Part shown: in pieces, positions 1 through 9,905 of the stretch
Position numbering within the stretch: the stretch's first letter is position 1
Layout: every line of letters starts with the position of its first letter
NCBI GenBank assembly: GCA_964035545.1
Contig: OZ037769.1
Coordinates: forward strand, 8,428,429 to 8,490,428
Reading direction: 5' to 3'
Origin: Bugula neritina
Taxonomy: Eukaryota > Bryozoa > Gymnolaemata > Cheilostomatida > Bugulidae
DNA length: 62,000 bases
Program-made: the position numbers and the translations under genes
The notes under the pieces: generated by a model
Seen by the model: the letters and a program-made list of their open reading frames with translations, nothing else
Databases searched by the model: none
What the model was told of the DNA's origin: nothing

Positions 1-1
1 G

Positions 2-400
2 CTTCCAAGAGAATGCACCACCCCAAACATTGTGTACCAGGCCAAAGTATCCGTCCCATCAAACGATACTGTCGAAACATATGTAGGAATTTCCTCCACT
101 GCATTCAAGGCAAGATACTACAACCACCTTGCTTCCTTCAGACACCCAACCAAGCGCTTGCAAACTGAGTTGAGCAAACACATCTGGACCTTAAAAGACA
201 AAGATCTGGATTTTACCATATCCTGGAAAATTCTCAGAAAAGCTCAACCATACAACATCACTAAAAACTGTCAGCTATGCTCATGGGAAAAATATTTCAT
301 TCTTTATAAGCCACAGTTGTCTTCCCTCAATAAGCGCAATGACTTTTTATCCATATGCAGACATAGTAGTAAATTTTTACTCAAGAATGCTGTAACATAG
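2..400 (+). CDS. Penelope-like element, C-terminal GIY-YIG endonuclease (5' part outside window)
   Basis: The frame is open from base 2, so the coding region enters from the left edge and ends at TAG 398-400. It shows the C-terminal GIY-YIG endonuclease of Penelope-like retroelements: an ETYVGIS strand early on, an RYYNHLASFRH helix, a C-x2-C-WEKYFIL motif and a closing LNKRNDFLSICRHSSKFLLKN tail. In the family this domain follows the reverse transcriptase and nicks target DNA. Only the last ~133 residues are here and no frameshift is visible. A hammerhead ribozyme and a (TA)n array follow, as expected for a Penelope 3' end. Family assignment is secure; present-day activity is unknown. Confidence 0.88.
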   Translation, partial: LPRECTTPNIVYQAKVSVPSNDTVETYVGISSTAFKARYYNHLASFRHPTKRLQTELSKHIWTLKDKDLDFTISWKILRKAQPYNITKNCQLCSWEKYFILYKPQLSSLNKRNDFLSICRHSSKFLLKNAVT

Positions 401-805
<405 letters not shown>

Positions 806-814
806 GCTAAATAG

Positions 815-1045
815 AAAATGAGTATATTTAGCAAATACTAGAATTTGCTGCGATAAGTTTGAATTTCTACCAAATTCATCAATTATATGAAAGAAAACTC
901 ATGTAAGATTATAGTAGCTATTCCTGTGGGAAAACCCTTTCCGAACATCACCAATTGCCTTTATCTGATTTGAACTAATGAATTCGTGTTTACTAAGCAA
1001 AAGCTCTGAACCATAGACTGTGGCTGCTTCAATCAAGTAGATGAA
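815..1045 (-). mobile_element. tRNA-derived SINE-like repeat, copy 1
   Basis: Read on the minus strand, the segment at ~1,020-960 has a box-A-like TATGGTTCAGAGC and, ~35 nt on, a box-B-like TAGTTCAAATCAG, the layout of a tRNA-derived Pol III promoter. The rest forms a body shared with 29,050-29,290 and 33,610-33,860. The box-B-like element is better in the other copies (GGGTTCAAACCAG at 29,215-29,240). SINE status is inferred from these boxes and copy number. Confidence 0.5.
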
Positions 1046-1176
1046 ATGCTTGAGATAGGGGAAGGGGAATGAGAGATGCTAAGACCAAGACAATCTCAAA
1101 AAAGCTGTACAAGTAGAGATGTTTGACAGTAAGTGTTTGGGGCACAAGCCTCCTTTATGGTTGGGTGCGCCATATA

Positions 1177-2903
1177 CAGTGCTGTGAAAAAGTTTAAGGA
1201 CGCTTGCAGAAATTTCTACATATCTTGTTTAATAGGCATTTCTTGGAAGTTCTTAGCATTTTCCTGCAAGTTCTTTATATTAAAATGACCCTTAGAATCT
1301 GTACAACAATTCACTTTATAAATTCCTACTGCAGTGATGTTTTTCACCCAGCTAGGAAAGCTCAACTCCGGTTTTTTTATGTTTCCAAAGTGTATCGCTT
1401 CTGATAACCACAAAAGGCTAAACAGTGAAACTTGACTTTGTGCATGGCATCATGATATCATAAAGTATGACTTTCTTTCATAATTTAAAATCTGTCATTT
1501 AGTTGTAAGTTTTTACATGCTGTCCACTTAGGTGCTGCTCATAGACAAAATGAGAGCTGTATTTCTTACTTCAAAAGCAAGGTTTGTAATAATTTTCTTG
1601 CATATCGAGGGTTATTCAATTAGGAAATTATCTAAAAAGGTTGGCAAAGCAAGGAAAACTGTACATCAAATTATCAAGAGGTTTATGGAGACTGGCAGTG
1701 TAGCAAATCAACCTGGAAGTGGACGACCAAGAAAAAGCCTACCCAGCGATGACAAGGTTCTCATTAGGATCAGCAAGAAGGATCATCATAAAACAAGTTG
1801 TGAATTGGCAAAGAATGCTCAAAATCAACAGGAACAGCAGCTTCGACATCGGCCAGATAAGGCGAAGATTGCTGATTCATGGTCTACGTGGCTTCAAAGC
1901 AAAATGGAAGCCTTTACTAACCGAAAAGTAGCAAAAAAAAACCAGCTACGGTAGGCCAAGGAGCATGGTAGTTAGAAAGCAAATGATTAGAAAAAAGCAA
2001 TCATTTCAGATGAATCCACATTTAATGTAAACAATCAAGCTGGAAACTGTTTTGTTAGAAGATACCAGTATGAGGAATATAACCCCTAATGTATTCTTCG
2101 AACAATTAACCACCCTATTGGTGTTATGTTCTGGGGTTGTATAACATCAAAAAGTGCAGGTCGACTCAGTAATTACTCTGGAATAATGTTAATGCTCAAA
2201 AATATAAGGATAATCTCAATGCTAAACTTCTTCCAATCATAAAAAACTTCTATTTTAATAAAATTTAACATATTTGAAGATGACAATGCACCATGCCATT
2301 GGGCAAAAACTGTTAAAGAGTGTATAAAAAAGCAGAGGGTCTCAATGCTTAACTGGTCAGCACAAAGCCGGGACTTGACCCCAATAAGCAATCCATGGTC
2401 AAGATTAGCTAAATTAGTCTCCTCACAGAAGCCAACAACTAAGGTGACACCCGTAGAGCCTGTAATTCATGTATGGCATCATGTCGTGACTGAAAACAAG
2501 TTGGAGAAGCTGTACGAGTCAATGCCTCCTCGCTGCCAACATGTGATTGAGAATAAAGGCTGACCAACAAAACATTGATACTAAAATCTAAAGCACTGTG
2601 TGTTGCAATACTGCTATAAAGTGTATAGCTATTTACATATAATATTTTTCCTATGTTTCAAGTAAAATATTCTGATATCCTACAGTACACACAAATATGC
2701 ATAGTATCTCATTGTTCCACCCAAACTTTGGAAGGAAGTGAGAAGAGACAATAATAATTTATATAAATGAAATAAGGAGACCTTAAGGATCATTTTGATA
2801 GGCATCATGCCTATTGAAATGCTTTTGTTTTGTCTTAAAATTAGCTTGGAACATTGCTATTATGGAAAACAATGAGGTGTCCTTAAAATTTTTCACAGCA
2901 CTG
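1177..2903 (+). mobile_element. Tc1/mariner element, complete with TIRs
   Basis: The left end starts CAGTGCTGTGAAAAAGTTTA directly after TA (1,175-1,176). The right end is its inverted match (CAGTGCTGTGAAAAATTTTA on the minus strand) and is followed by TA at 2,904-2,905, the TA target duplication typical of Tc1/mariner. Total length is 1,727 bp. It interrupts an interspersed repeat whose uninterrupted order (SINE, then the unclassified relic) is seen near 33,960-34,030. The transposase inside is dead, so the copy is non-autonomous. Confidence 0.93.
1532..2563 (+). pseudogene. Tc1-like transposase, degenerate
   Basis: The N-terminal half (1,532-1,954) has the paired helix-turn-helix DNA-binding region, with SIRKLSKKVGKARKTVHQII and a GSGRPRK linker. 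Past in-frame stops, the catalytic half shows IISDEST near 1,997-2,020 (first Asp), VMFWGC near 2,125, FEDDNAPCHWAKTV near 2,275 (second Asp) and SAQSRDLTPISNPW near 2,360. The family's third acidic residue lies in a DLNPIENLW-type motif; here Ser stands at that position. Stops, frameshifts and the missing acidic residue make it non-functional. The C-terminal SMPPRCQHVIENKG ending remains. Confidence 0.88.
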
Positions 2904-2944
2904 TAGTTTGAGTAATATTATAACTAAGCATGGGTAATGTTTAA

Positions 2945-3575
2945 GACTTTCTTAATAGATCCACACAACACATTCGGAGAAAACTAGAGCAGCCCGATTT
3001 CTTCTTGATATTTGACAGGTATTTATTTCAAACATTAGTTGCCTTGAAGTTACATAATTCATATTAACAGAACAGTCAGAGACAAAGCACCTATAATAAA
3101 CAATTTCCTGCTTTCCCATGGTCTCTTGAGGTGTGATACAGTGAAAAAAAGTACAATATATTAGAAAGAATGCCATATTCCTAAATTTCCTAGAAGAAGG
3201 AAAGTATGATTCGAGAACGCTTGGTGACACTAGTGCTTCTTTTCAGTATTACTCTTTGCAAGCTACCAAGTTTATGCTAAGTTGCTATAGTTATGCAGAA
3301 TGCACCTCCATGGCTGCTGCAAGAGAAAAAGCTTGGAAGACCAAGGTAAGTAATGCCATTATAGCAACGCGCGTTTAGCTTGCTTACCAGATATTAAGCC
3401 TTTCAACACTGTCACCACAGCACACCTCTAGGTACCATATGGAAGACTACCAACAAGGCAGAACCTTCGGCCTTAAACCTACTAGAACATTGGTGAGTGA
3501 AAGGAGATCTAACAGAATATCTTGTCTTAAAAGAAGTAGGAAATGACATTGTGCTTGCGCCAGACAGTATTAGCA
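2945..3575 (+). pseudogene. Relic of an unclassified repeat-encoded protein, copy 1
   Basis: A coding-like but broken stretch shared with 29,290-29,764 plus 30,218-30,320, with 34,025-34,255, and in its last part with 10,470-10,585. In the longest open copy (29,419-29,790) one reads SECDTLRKMYRIRKKAILKF and, further on, a Tyr/Cys/Ala-rich stretch. It recalls the C-terminal part of large uncharacterised repeat-encoded proteins of cnidarians and molluscs, but I cannot name a family. Here it follows the SINE, with the Tc1 element inserted between them. Confidence 0.4.
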
Positions 3576-3577
3576 AG

Positions 3578-3676
3578 TGTGTCATTTTAGTTAATTTGGT
3601 ACACACTCAATAACTCTAGCTTTTGGCTATTTTTCAAAATTTTACTCCTATTGGATATAGATTTTTGCCTTAAACT
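3578..3676. mobile_element. Terminal fragment of foldback/MITE family
   Basis: Begins TGTCATTTTAGTTAATTTGG and continues with sequence matching the arms of the palindromic element at 26,661-27,091 (the TTTTTGGCTATTTTTC region). Only one arm is present; the other side is replaced by the truncated gypsy element. Confidence 0.55.
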
Positions 3677-3711
3677 ATTACAATTTCAACAAAATTTGTT
3701 GAAATTGTAAT
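3677..3711. repeat. 35-bp perfect palindrome at the gypsy truncation point
   Basis: Seventeen bases, ATTACAATTTCAACAAA, are followed after one base by their exact reverse complement. The left half is native foldback-element sequence (compare 30,425-30,441). The right half is extra and abuts gypsy sequence, so it is a junction scar. Confidence 0.85.
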
Positions 3712-3719
3712 AGAACTGG

Positions 3720-5114
3720 ATGAGCGGGGGGGAGTTCCTGGTCCAGTGCGTAAACCCTTTCACGGAGCCGGTAGAATTACCGGCTGGGTCTCTAGTAGGG
3801 AAGTTCCACTCCGTGCAAGAGGAGGATGTAGGGCCCGCGCTGGAAACAGCGGACGACGCCCGGGGAGTACCCACTAGAGACGGCAGGGGGCCGGTGCCTG
3901 AACACGTAGCGGAGTTGTACGAGGATGCCTGTGATGGCTGTGAGAGCAAGCGAGAACGCCTGGTGATGGCGCGGCTACTCTCGGAGTACAAGGACGTGTT
4001 TAGTTGCGGCGACCATGACATGGGTCTGACTAAGACTGTCTGTCATGAGATACCCCTGGCGGCGGGGACGGCGCCGATTCGGCAGCCGACCCGCCGGTTA
4101 GGTCCTGAGAAGGAGAGAGAAGTGAGCCGTCAGGTGCAAGACCTTCTGAACCGGGACCTGATTGAGCCAGGCCATGGGGCCTGGAGTTCTCCAGTCGTCC
4201 TGGTTCGGAAAAAGGATGGTAGCTGGAGGTTTTGCGTTGACTATCGCAGGCTGAACAGCGTGACCATCCAGGACGCTTACCCACTCCCGAGGATCGATGA
4301 GTCGCTCGATGCCTTAGCTGGTAGCAAGTTCTTCAGCACGTTGGACTTGCTAAGCGGGTATTGGCAGGTGCCCCTGAGTCCTGAAGCACAGGACAAGGCC
4401 GCGTTTATAACGCGGGATGGGCTCTGGAAATGGAAGGTGTTGCCGTTCGGACTTACGTCCGCACCAGCCACCTTCCAGCGACTCATGGAGCAGGTCCTGA
4501 GTGGACTGCACTGGAAGACCTTGCTCATCTATCTCGATGATGTCATCGTCATCTCCCCCGACTTCGACACACATGTCAGTCGACTCAGGGAGGTGTTCGA
4601 CAGACTCCGAGCTGCTAGCCTGAAGCTAAAACCCTCGAAGTGTGCATTACTGCAACGCGAGGTCAAGTACCTGGGCCATGTAGTTGGTCGAGACGGGGTC
4701 GCCACTGACCCCGAGAAGGTACGGGCCGTGAGGGACTGGGCCGTTCCTGTCGACCTCTCTGAATTGCGGGCATTCCTGGGGCTGGTAGGGTACTATCGTC
4801 AGTACATACCAGACTTCGCCGGAATTGCACAGCCGTTAAACCGGCTGACCGCAAAGGGGGTGCGATGGCAGTGGATGCAGGCTGAGCAGAAGGCATTTGA
4901 CCACCTGAAGGATCGCCTGGTGGAAGCACCCATCTTGGCGTATCCTGACCCTGCGAAGGAGTACATTTTGGATACTGATGCCAGTAACCATAATGTGGGG
5001 GCTGTGCTATCGCAGGTCCAAGATGGTCGCGAGGTGGTGGTGGCTTACTATAGCAAGGCCTGTCGGCGCCTGAGAAGAACTACTGTACAACCAGGAGGGA
5101 ACTATTGGCAGTAG
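3720..5114 (+). pseudogene. Ty3/gypsy pol: reverse transcriptase and N-terminal RNase H
   Basis: An open stretch of 464 codons covering the RT and the start of RNase H. Visible landmarks are a KKDGSWRFCVDYRRLN finger motif, LPFGLTSAPATFQRLM, the catalytic YLDD at residues 271-274 (4,530-4,541), the KCALL...YLGHVV connection region and an RNase H DTDASNHNVGAVLSQ motif near its end. Protease is missing upstream. A frameshift near 5,062-5,075, after YYSKA, throws the C-terminal end into a wrong frame, and RNase H resumes in the next frame around 5,081. The region is otherwise well preserved, so the copy is fairly young. Replication enzyme of an LTR retroelement; as it stands it cannot give full-length pol. 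Confidence 0.92.
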
Positions 5115-7225
5115 TCAAGGCGGTCAAACACTTTAGACCATATCTATATGGGCGCACATTCCGGCTTCGGACGGATCATGCGTCCCTGATATGGCTGTGT
5201 CGACGGGCAGAACCATCAAGCCAAGTGGCGCGCTGGCTAGAGATCCTGGCAGAGTTTTCTTATCGGATCGAGCATCGACCCGGTAAGAAACACGGTAATG
5301 CAGATGGACTCAGCCGCCGCCAGGCAGATGGGTGTAAGCAATGCCAGAATATCGAGCGCAGGGACGGTGGACCCCCTCGCTCGAACGTCGAAGCGCAGTT
5401 GGGGAAAGCGGGTGTGTACAGCTGGGAAGAAGGGCAACTCCTGTCCGAATCGCCCAACAAAGCTGTTAACAACTTTCACGCAAACCCCACGTTGCTTCGG
5501 AACGTCAGGGAGCTATGTCGGCTCCAGTCCACGCTACCAGGAGTGGTAGCTGACCTAGTCCGGGCCAAAAAGGAGGGACGGCGGCCGAGTGAGGCCGAAC
5601 AGCGAGTGAAGAGTACTGAGTTTAAGTACTTCTGTGACCGCTGGGACTCCCTAAGGTTCAACAGCGATGGGCTGCTAACGATCACGTTGGCAGCCGGCAC
5701 CAATTGCAGTGAACGAGAGAGGGTAGTCTGCCCGTCAGCTCTGAGGCGGGAGTTGATCTGGGACACCCATAAGCAAGCTCACGCAGGAGCTAGCCGGGTG
5801 ATCAGGTGTCTTCAACTCCAGTGGTTTTGGCCCGGTATGACCCGGGATGTCCGACTCCGGGTGCGGAAGTGCGAGGTGTGCCAAGCTAGCAAGCATGGCC
5901 GCCCCACTGAGACCGCAGGGAGGCGTCGCCTCCATGCCGGTCGTCCGTGGCAGGTGGTTGCTGTCGATCTGGTAGGCCCCATTCCCACTACAGCGAGAGG
6001 TAATAACTGGATACTGGTATTAACTGACCATTTCACGCGGTGGGCTGATGCACTGGCTATTCCAGATGCGTCGGCCCCCTCGGTGGCCAGAGCTCTGGAT
6101 CAACAGGTGTTCTGCTATTTCGGCTTGCCGGAGCAGATACACTCTGACCAGGGCGCCCAGTTTCAGTCGCAACTTATGAGCAATCTCTGTAGAGTGTGGG
6201 GGGTAAACCAGAGTCGGACGACCCCGTATCACCCGCAAGGGAACGGGGTCGTGGAGCGGAACAACCGAATGCTAGGGGACTCTCTGAGAAGCCTGCTTAT
6301 CGGTAGGAGCCAGGAAGAGTGGAACTTGGTGTTGCCGCAGATCATGCGAGCGTACCGTAGTACCCCTCACTCCAGTACACTGGAGACCCCTAATTTTCTC
6401 ATGCTGGGGAGAGAAACAAGGGTTCCTGAGCATGTAACCTATCATGTTCCGACTCCCGAGAGCAATGTCCACGACTACGTGGACAAGCTCGTCAAACGCA
6501 TGGGGACGGCTCACGAGGTGCTACGTGAGCAGCAGTGGCAGGTCAGGAGTGGTGACTCTGACGACCCACCTTTATACAAGGTGGGGGACTGGGTCTGGAT
6601 GACCAGTCATCGCCGCAGGCGCGGACAGGCAGCCAAGTTGCAGCCGAAGTTCGTAGGTCCCTACTGCGTAATTGAGGTAATGCCAAATCATACATACAAA
6701 GTGGAACGGTCTGGACAAGTGTCGATCCAGAACGAGGCACGGCTAAAACCTCACTGGGCAAGTCCTGAGGCGGCAGGTCAAGCACCTCCTCTCTTAGAGC
6801 CAGCTAGGCGCCCTCCTATGAGGGGGCGACCCATGGCGTATCGAGAGATTGAGGAGATCCTGCCAGACCAGGACGGGGCGGCTGATGCGTCAGCCGACCA
6901 GCCCCAGCCTCCTCCACCCCAGGAAGAGGAGGTCGACACACCTGAAGACCTGTCGGAGCCGGCCCCACCACCTGTGGAGCCGGTCGACAGGCCCATCGTT
7001 CCGGATGAGATGGAAATTCCTCAAAATACTGAGGGAGAGGCAGCTGGGGGAGGGCCACCCGTACTGGTTGACCCCCCCGTACTGGTGACACCACCCGTGG
7101 TGGAAGAGTCACCAGTCGCAGCAAACTCCCCGGTACCGTTGGACCGTAGCCAACGTACCAGGGCGCCACCATCTTATTTAAAAGACTTCTTGTGTGACTT
7201 GGTCGACATGCACAGTATTCTGTAG
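5105..7225 (+). CDS. Ty3/gypsy pol continuation: RNase H C-terminus, integrase, GPY/F-type tail
   Basis: Second pol frame, intact for 706 codons. It starts inside RNase H (LRTDHASLIW, then RPGKKHGNADGLSRR). The integrase zinc-binding motif is H-x3-H (THKQAH, ~5,768) with C-x2-C (KCEVCQ, ~5,870). The DDE triad is AVDLVG (~5,965), HSDQGAQF (~6,140) and VVERNN (~6,250). KLQPKFVGPYCVIEV (~6,640) is the GPY/F module. A ~170-residue Pro/Glu-rich tail ends at TAG 7,223-7,225. I see no canonical chromodomain. All catalytic residues are present, but translation would need the upstream frame. Confidence 0.9.
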   Translation: MAVVKAVKHFRPYLYGRTFRLRTDHASLIWLCRRAEPSSQVARWLEILAEFSYRIEHRPGKKHGNADGLSRRQADGCKQCQNIERRDGGPPRSNVEAQLGKAGVYSWEEGQLLSESPNKAVNNFHANPTLLRNVRELCRLQSTLPGVVADLVRAKKEGRRPSEAEQRVKSTEFKYFCDRWDSLRFNSDGLLTITLAAGTNCSERERVVCPSALRRELIWDTHKQAHAGASRVIRCLQLQWFWPGMTRDVRLRVRKCEVCQASKHGRPTETAGRRRLHAGRPWQVVAVDLVGPIPTTARGNNWILVLTDHFTRWADALAIPDASAPSVARALDQQVFCYFGLPEQIHSDQGAQFQSQLMSNLCRVWGVNQSRTTPYHPQGNGVVERNNRMLGDSLRSLLIGRSQEEWNLVLPQIMRAYRSTPHSSTLETPNFLMLGRETRVPEHVTYHVPTPESNVHDYVDKLVKRMGTAHEVLREQQWQVRSGDSDDPPLYKVGDWVWMTSHRRRRGQAAKLQPKFVGPYCVIEVMPNHTYKVERSGQVSIQNEARLKPHWASPEAAGQAPPLLEPARRPPMRGRPMAYREIEEILPDQDGAADASADQPQPPPPQEEEVDTPEDLSEPAPPPVEPVDRPIVPDEMEIPQNTEGEAAGGGPPVLVDPPVLVTPPVVEESPVAANSPVPLDRSQRTRAPPSYLKDFLCDLVDMHSIL

Positions 7226-7262
7226 CATGGCGACATTCACAAAGAAGTCTGGGGGAGCGAGG

Positions 7263-7276
7263 TAATTGATAGCAGG
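7263..7276 (+). repeat. 14-bp direct repeat TAATTGATAGCAGG, copy 1
   Basis: Lies immediately after the polypurine-like GGGGGAGCGAGG tract that follows pol. The identical 14-mer is at 9,060-9,073, 1,797 bp away, so the pair brackets the accessory ORF. The sequences that follow the two copies are not alike. Confidence 0.8.
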
Positions 7277-7465
7277 CGACCCAGTGGCGGATTGAATAGG
7301 TCAGCCGGGGGTCAGCAGAGCGTAGCCAAATCACAGCATATAGGGTGTTACATAAGCACTCTAGCTGTGAGCGCTCTTTTCAATTACAGCTAGCAAACAG
7401 GCAGCACGTCTTTTGCAATAAACAATTTGGCTATCTACGAGCCCTAAGAAAGCAGCAGCATCAGT

Positions 7466-8663
7466 ATGTCTAATGCAGCAACTGTTTTGGGGGGTAAGTC
7501 TACTAGAATTTCTATAATAAATTGTTAGAATTTATTCTGGTAGCGACAGCAGTCTCACTTTGTCATAATGATAAAGTTGAAACTCCTGACAGCAAATGAT
7601 ATTTGATAGTTAGAGTGGGACGGTCAACTCAGCTGATTACACGATCAGTGAGTGACAGACTGTGAGACTCGATTATTAATATCGTTTGGAACGGGAGTCC
7701 CACGCATAGAGTGTAATTAAATTTTAATACGCTATTGCAGGTGAGACTGAGCCTGTATCCGACGAGATACAGGCATTACTTGACACACCTACGACTAACT
7801 GGGACAGCATGTCAGAAGCAGGGGTAGACATGCTGTCCGACATACACTTAGCAACATTTACGGACTCCCCGACAAACACTGCGATGCAAATTGATACAAA
7901 TGACTTGACTGTTGACTTGACTGTAGCCAAGGACAATACTCTAGCACTACCACGAGCCTTACTGGAACGGACTAACTGGACGACTCGACGGACTCGAACA
8001 CTGATAGAAGCACTAGTAGAGACAGACGACAATAGACAATGCACTGAATGTAGAAGAATACTATCGACTACTAGGAGACTGAGAATACATGTTCCCCAAC
8101 ACTTTACTGTGACTTTCTGTCCCTGCGGAGTCCACCACTTCTGCAGGGACACGATACTACGACATCAACGGACTAGAGACTGCTACGTTGGACACTTATA
8201 TGAAGTCGACGCAGACTCCTACACTGAGTTCAGGGACCTGATACTACCTCACGTGACCGACCCAGACCGACGACAGACTCTCCTAGACCACTTCCCCGCT
8301 ACCCGACCTACAGTAGAGAGTGACTCTGATGCAGACCCCCAACCCTCCGAAACAACGACTACCTACCCTCCAGACGTGACCACTCAACCCCTACGCGTCG
8401 TAGTAACCCGTGCTGGACGCGCTGTAACGAAGGACTCACAACCCCCAACGACGACGATCTCCTACGTGCCCCGACACACCCATAAGAAGAAGAGAGGTGC
8501 TAGCAACACACCCCGAGATGACAGCGACCCTGACCAATCCCTACTAACCGACATTAGGAAAGTGCAACGGCGTATGGCTCGCCTCAGTAAGGAACAGAAG
8601 CGAGCGACCACCAAGCTGGCTAAGTTGCAGACCCGACTAGAGAAACGGCTGGCGAAGAAGTGA
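7466..8663 (+). CDS. Spliced zinc-finger accessory ORF downstream of gypsy pol
   Basis: Proposed CDS join(7466..7493, 7741..8663), 316 aa. Donor G|GTAAGT follows 7,493 and acceptor TTGCAG ends at 7,740; splicing joins ATGTCTAATG... in frame with the long exon. An unspliced start at 7,809 would give 284 aa. In that numbering there is a C2H2 finger (C78, C81, H94, H98; C-x2-C-x12-H-x3-H) and a second C-x-C-x12-H-x5-C finger (C104, C106, H119, C125). An acidic Thr/Asp-rich region precedes them; a Ser/Thr/Pro region and a Lys/Arg-rich helical tail follow. The mix suggests a small nucleic-acid- or chromatin-binding protein; function is unknown. No signal peptide or membrane segment, so it is not an envelope. 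A broken relative occurs in element 3. Confidence 0.75.
7494..7740 (+). other. Predicted 247-nt intron in accessory ORF
   Basis: GTAAGT at the 5' end and a pyrimidine-poor ATTGCAG at the 3' end. It contains stop codons in the downstream reading frame (for example TAA at 7,725). Removing it gives one continuous frame. Confidence 0.65.
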
Positions 8664-9172
8664 TAGCAGTGCGGCCACTTACACATGTACCCCCCCTCCC
8701 TCCTGGCTAGTCAAGCAATGTAAATAGGTGTTATGGACTACGGCGTGAAGACTCGTTTATTATACTTATGTTATCTACTCTGTATATATATTTTCTCTTG
8801 TTCAAGTGTACCCCTAGTTTTGTAAAACCCTGTGTTATCTTCATCATTATTCGTGTGTTACTGTCATGTAAATATTAAGTCTAGAGAGTACTTTTCGATA
8901 GGCGAGGAGAGTGTGATAGATTTTAGTAATGCAATTCTTATTATATTAATCGAAAAGGTTTACTCTATATTGTTTGTTATCTTGTGAGTTCGACACTGTC
9001 GGAGTGTAACCATGGACAGCAGTGGCACCATTAGTAACCACCAATCATGACAGTCACACTAATTGATAGCAGGTGGAGCTAGCTACTCGTAGTTGCAGTG
9101 CGCTGAGTAGCTAGCCGGCAGAGCAGCTTGGGACTTCAATTAGAGTAGTTGTGTATTAAAGCTCACTAATTA
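8664..9172. other. Noncoding 3' region of gypsy element 1
   Basis: No supported ORF. It starts with a pyrimidine-rich tract (CCCCCCCTCCCTCC, ~8,688-8,701), becomes AT-rich, and carries the second copy of the 14-bp repeat at 9,060-9,073. Confidence 0.6.
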
Positions 9173-9321
9173 TGTAACAGTTTTCTATTCATGCTAGCAG
9201 TAAATAACCTTCTTGTATTTGTGTAAATAATAAAGTGTATCTTATCGTAAACAACCTTGTGCAGTGGCTTTGTCTAAGTTAACCCACACATAATAATAGT
9301 GAACTGGCAAAATTCACTACA
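9173..9321 (+). repeat. Candidate 3' LTR of gypsy element 1
   Basis: Starts TGTAAC and ends ACTACA, like the LTRs of element 3 (TGTAAT...ACTACA). It contains a polyadenylation signal (AATAAA within AATAATAAAG, ~9,225). There is no second LTR to compare because the 5' end is truncated. Confidence 0.4.
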
Positions 9322-9329
9322 GTATAATA

Positions 9330-9770
9330 CGATGTTTTAGTATTTGTGTGATTAGATATGGTCTATTTTAGCTTTAGCTAAGAAATATGCTTGCGGATCT
9401 TTTTGTCATTTGCTATTGACTGGCAATAGGCAATGTTTTTTTATGTTGTATCTGCCAATTTAAAAAAAAATCTACCGTTTATCTGCTTCATAATAAATGC
9501 TGAAGGATGGAAGGTTCACACACTCCTGCAAATATTTACTTGAACCTCAAAGATAAATGATCAGGTGGAAAAAAAACTGTAATCCTAATTTTGCACGTAA
9601 CCCGCAGTTCTGCTTGATTAAATAACAAAGAAAAGGCATTAGACATTAGAGCACACCGTCATTGTCATATGCGCTAAATATATATGTGCAAGCATAATGA
9701 AAAACCCGGCCGGCACACATCAATTTAGTAAAGAATTTGAAAAAAAGTTAGAAACACAACAAAATTTGAT
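9330..9770. repeat. Interspersed repeat R3, copy 1
   Basis: Matches 34,350-35,060 nearly throughout and 30,920-31,085 in its first part (TTGCTATTGACTGGCAATAGG is shared in altered form). Noncoding; class unknown. Confidence 0.6.
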
Positions 9771-9905
9771 AAAACCCTAATTATTCAACTTTTTTTACTA
9801 TTCCATTAGTTTAGGACAAGAATCCACATACATTAGCTGCTAGATTGTAAAAAATAGCTAAAAGCTAAAAATGTAAAGTGTGTCGTAAATTAAATAAAAT
9901 GACCC
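9771..9905. mobile_element. Foldback-family terminal fragment
   Basis: One arm of the palindromic family: ACATTAGCTGCTAGATTG is followed by AATAGCTAAAAGC and ends in AAAATGACCCA, the outer terminus. Confidence 0.6.

Larger units (their letters stand above)
3713..9321 (+). mobile_element. Ty3/gypsy element 1 (5'-truncated) with downstream accessory ORF
   Basis: GC-rich compared with its surroundings. It lacks a 5' LTR, gag and protease. Order: RT and RNase H (3,720-~5,100), integrase with a GPY/F-type module (to 7,225), a spacer, a spliced zinc-finger ORF (7,466-8,663), AT-rich 3' sequence, and a candidate 3' LTR (9,173-9,321). The purine tract GGGGGAGCGAGG (7,251-7,262) lies just after pol. 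The right boundary is uncertain. Inclusion of the accessory ORF rests on element 3, which has a related ORF between pol and its LTR. Confidence 0.75.

Noticed and set aside
7349-7465. TGTTACATAAG...AGCAGCA with AATAAA, considered as the 3' LTR of element 1
   Set aside because: It would place the zinc-finger ORF outside the element, whereas element 3 shows a related ORF inside; 9,173-9,321 fits the LTR ends better. Not fully excluded.
7809-8663. Interpretation of the downstream gypsy ORF as an envelope gene
   Set aside because: No signal peptide, no transmembrane segment, no fusion-like region; it has zinc-finger and basic regions instead.
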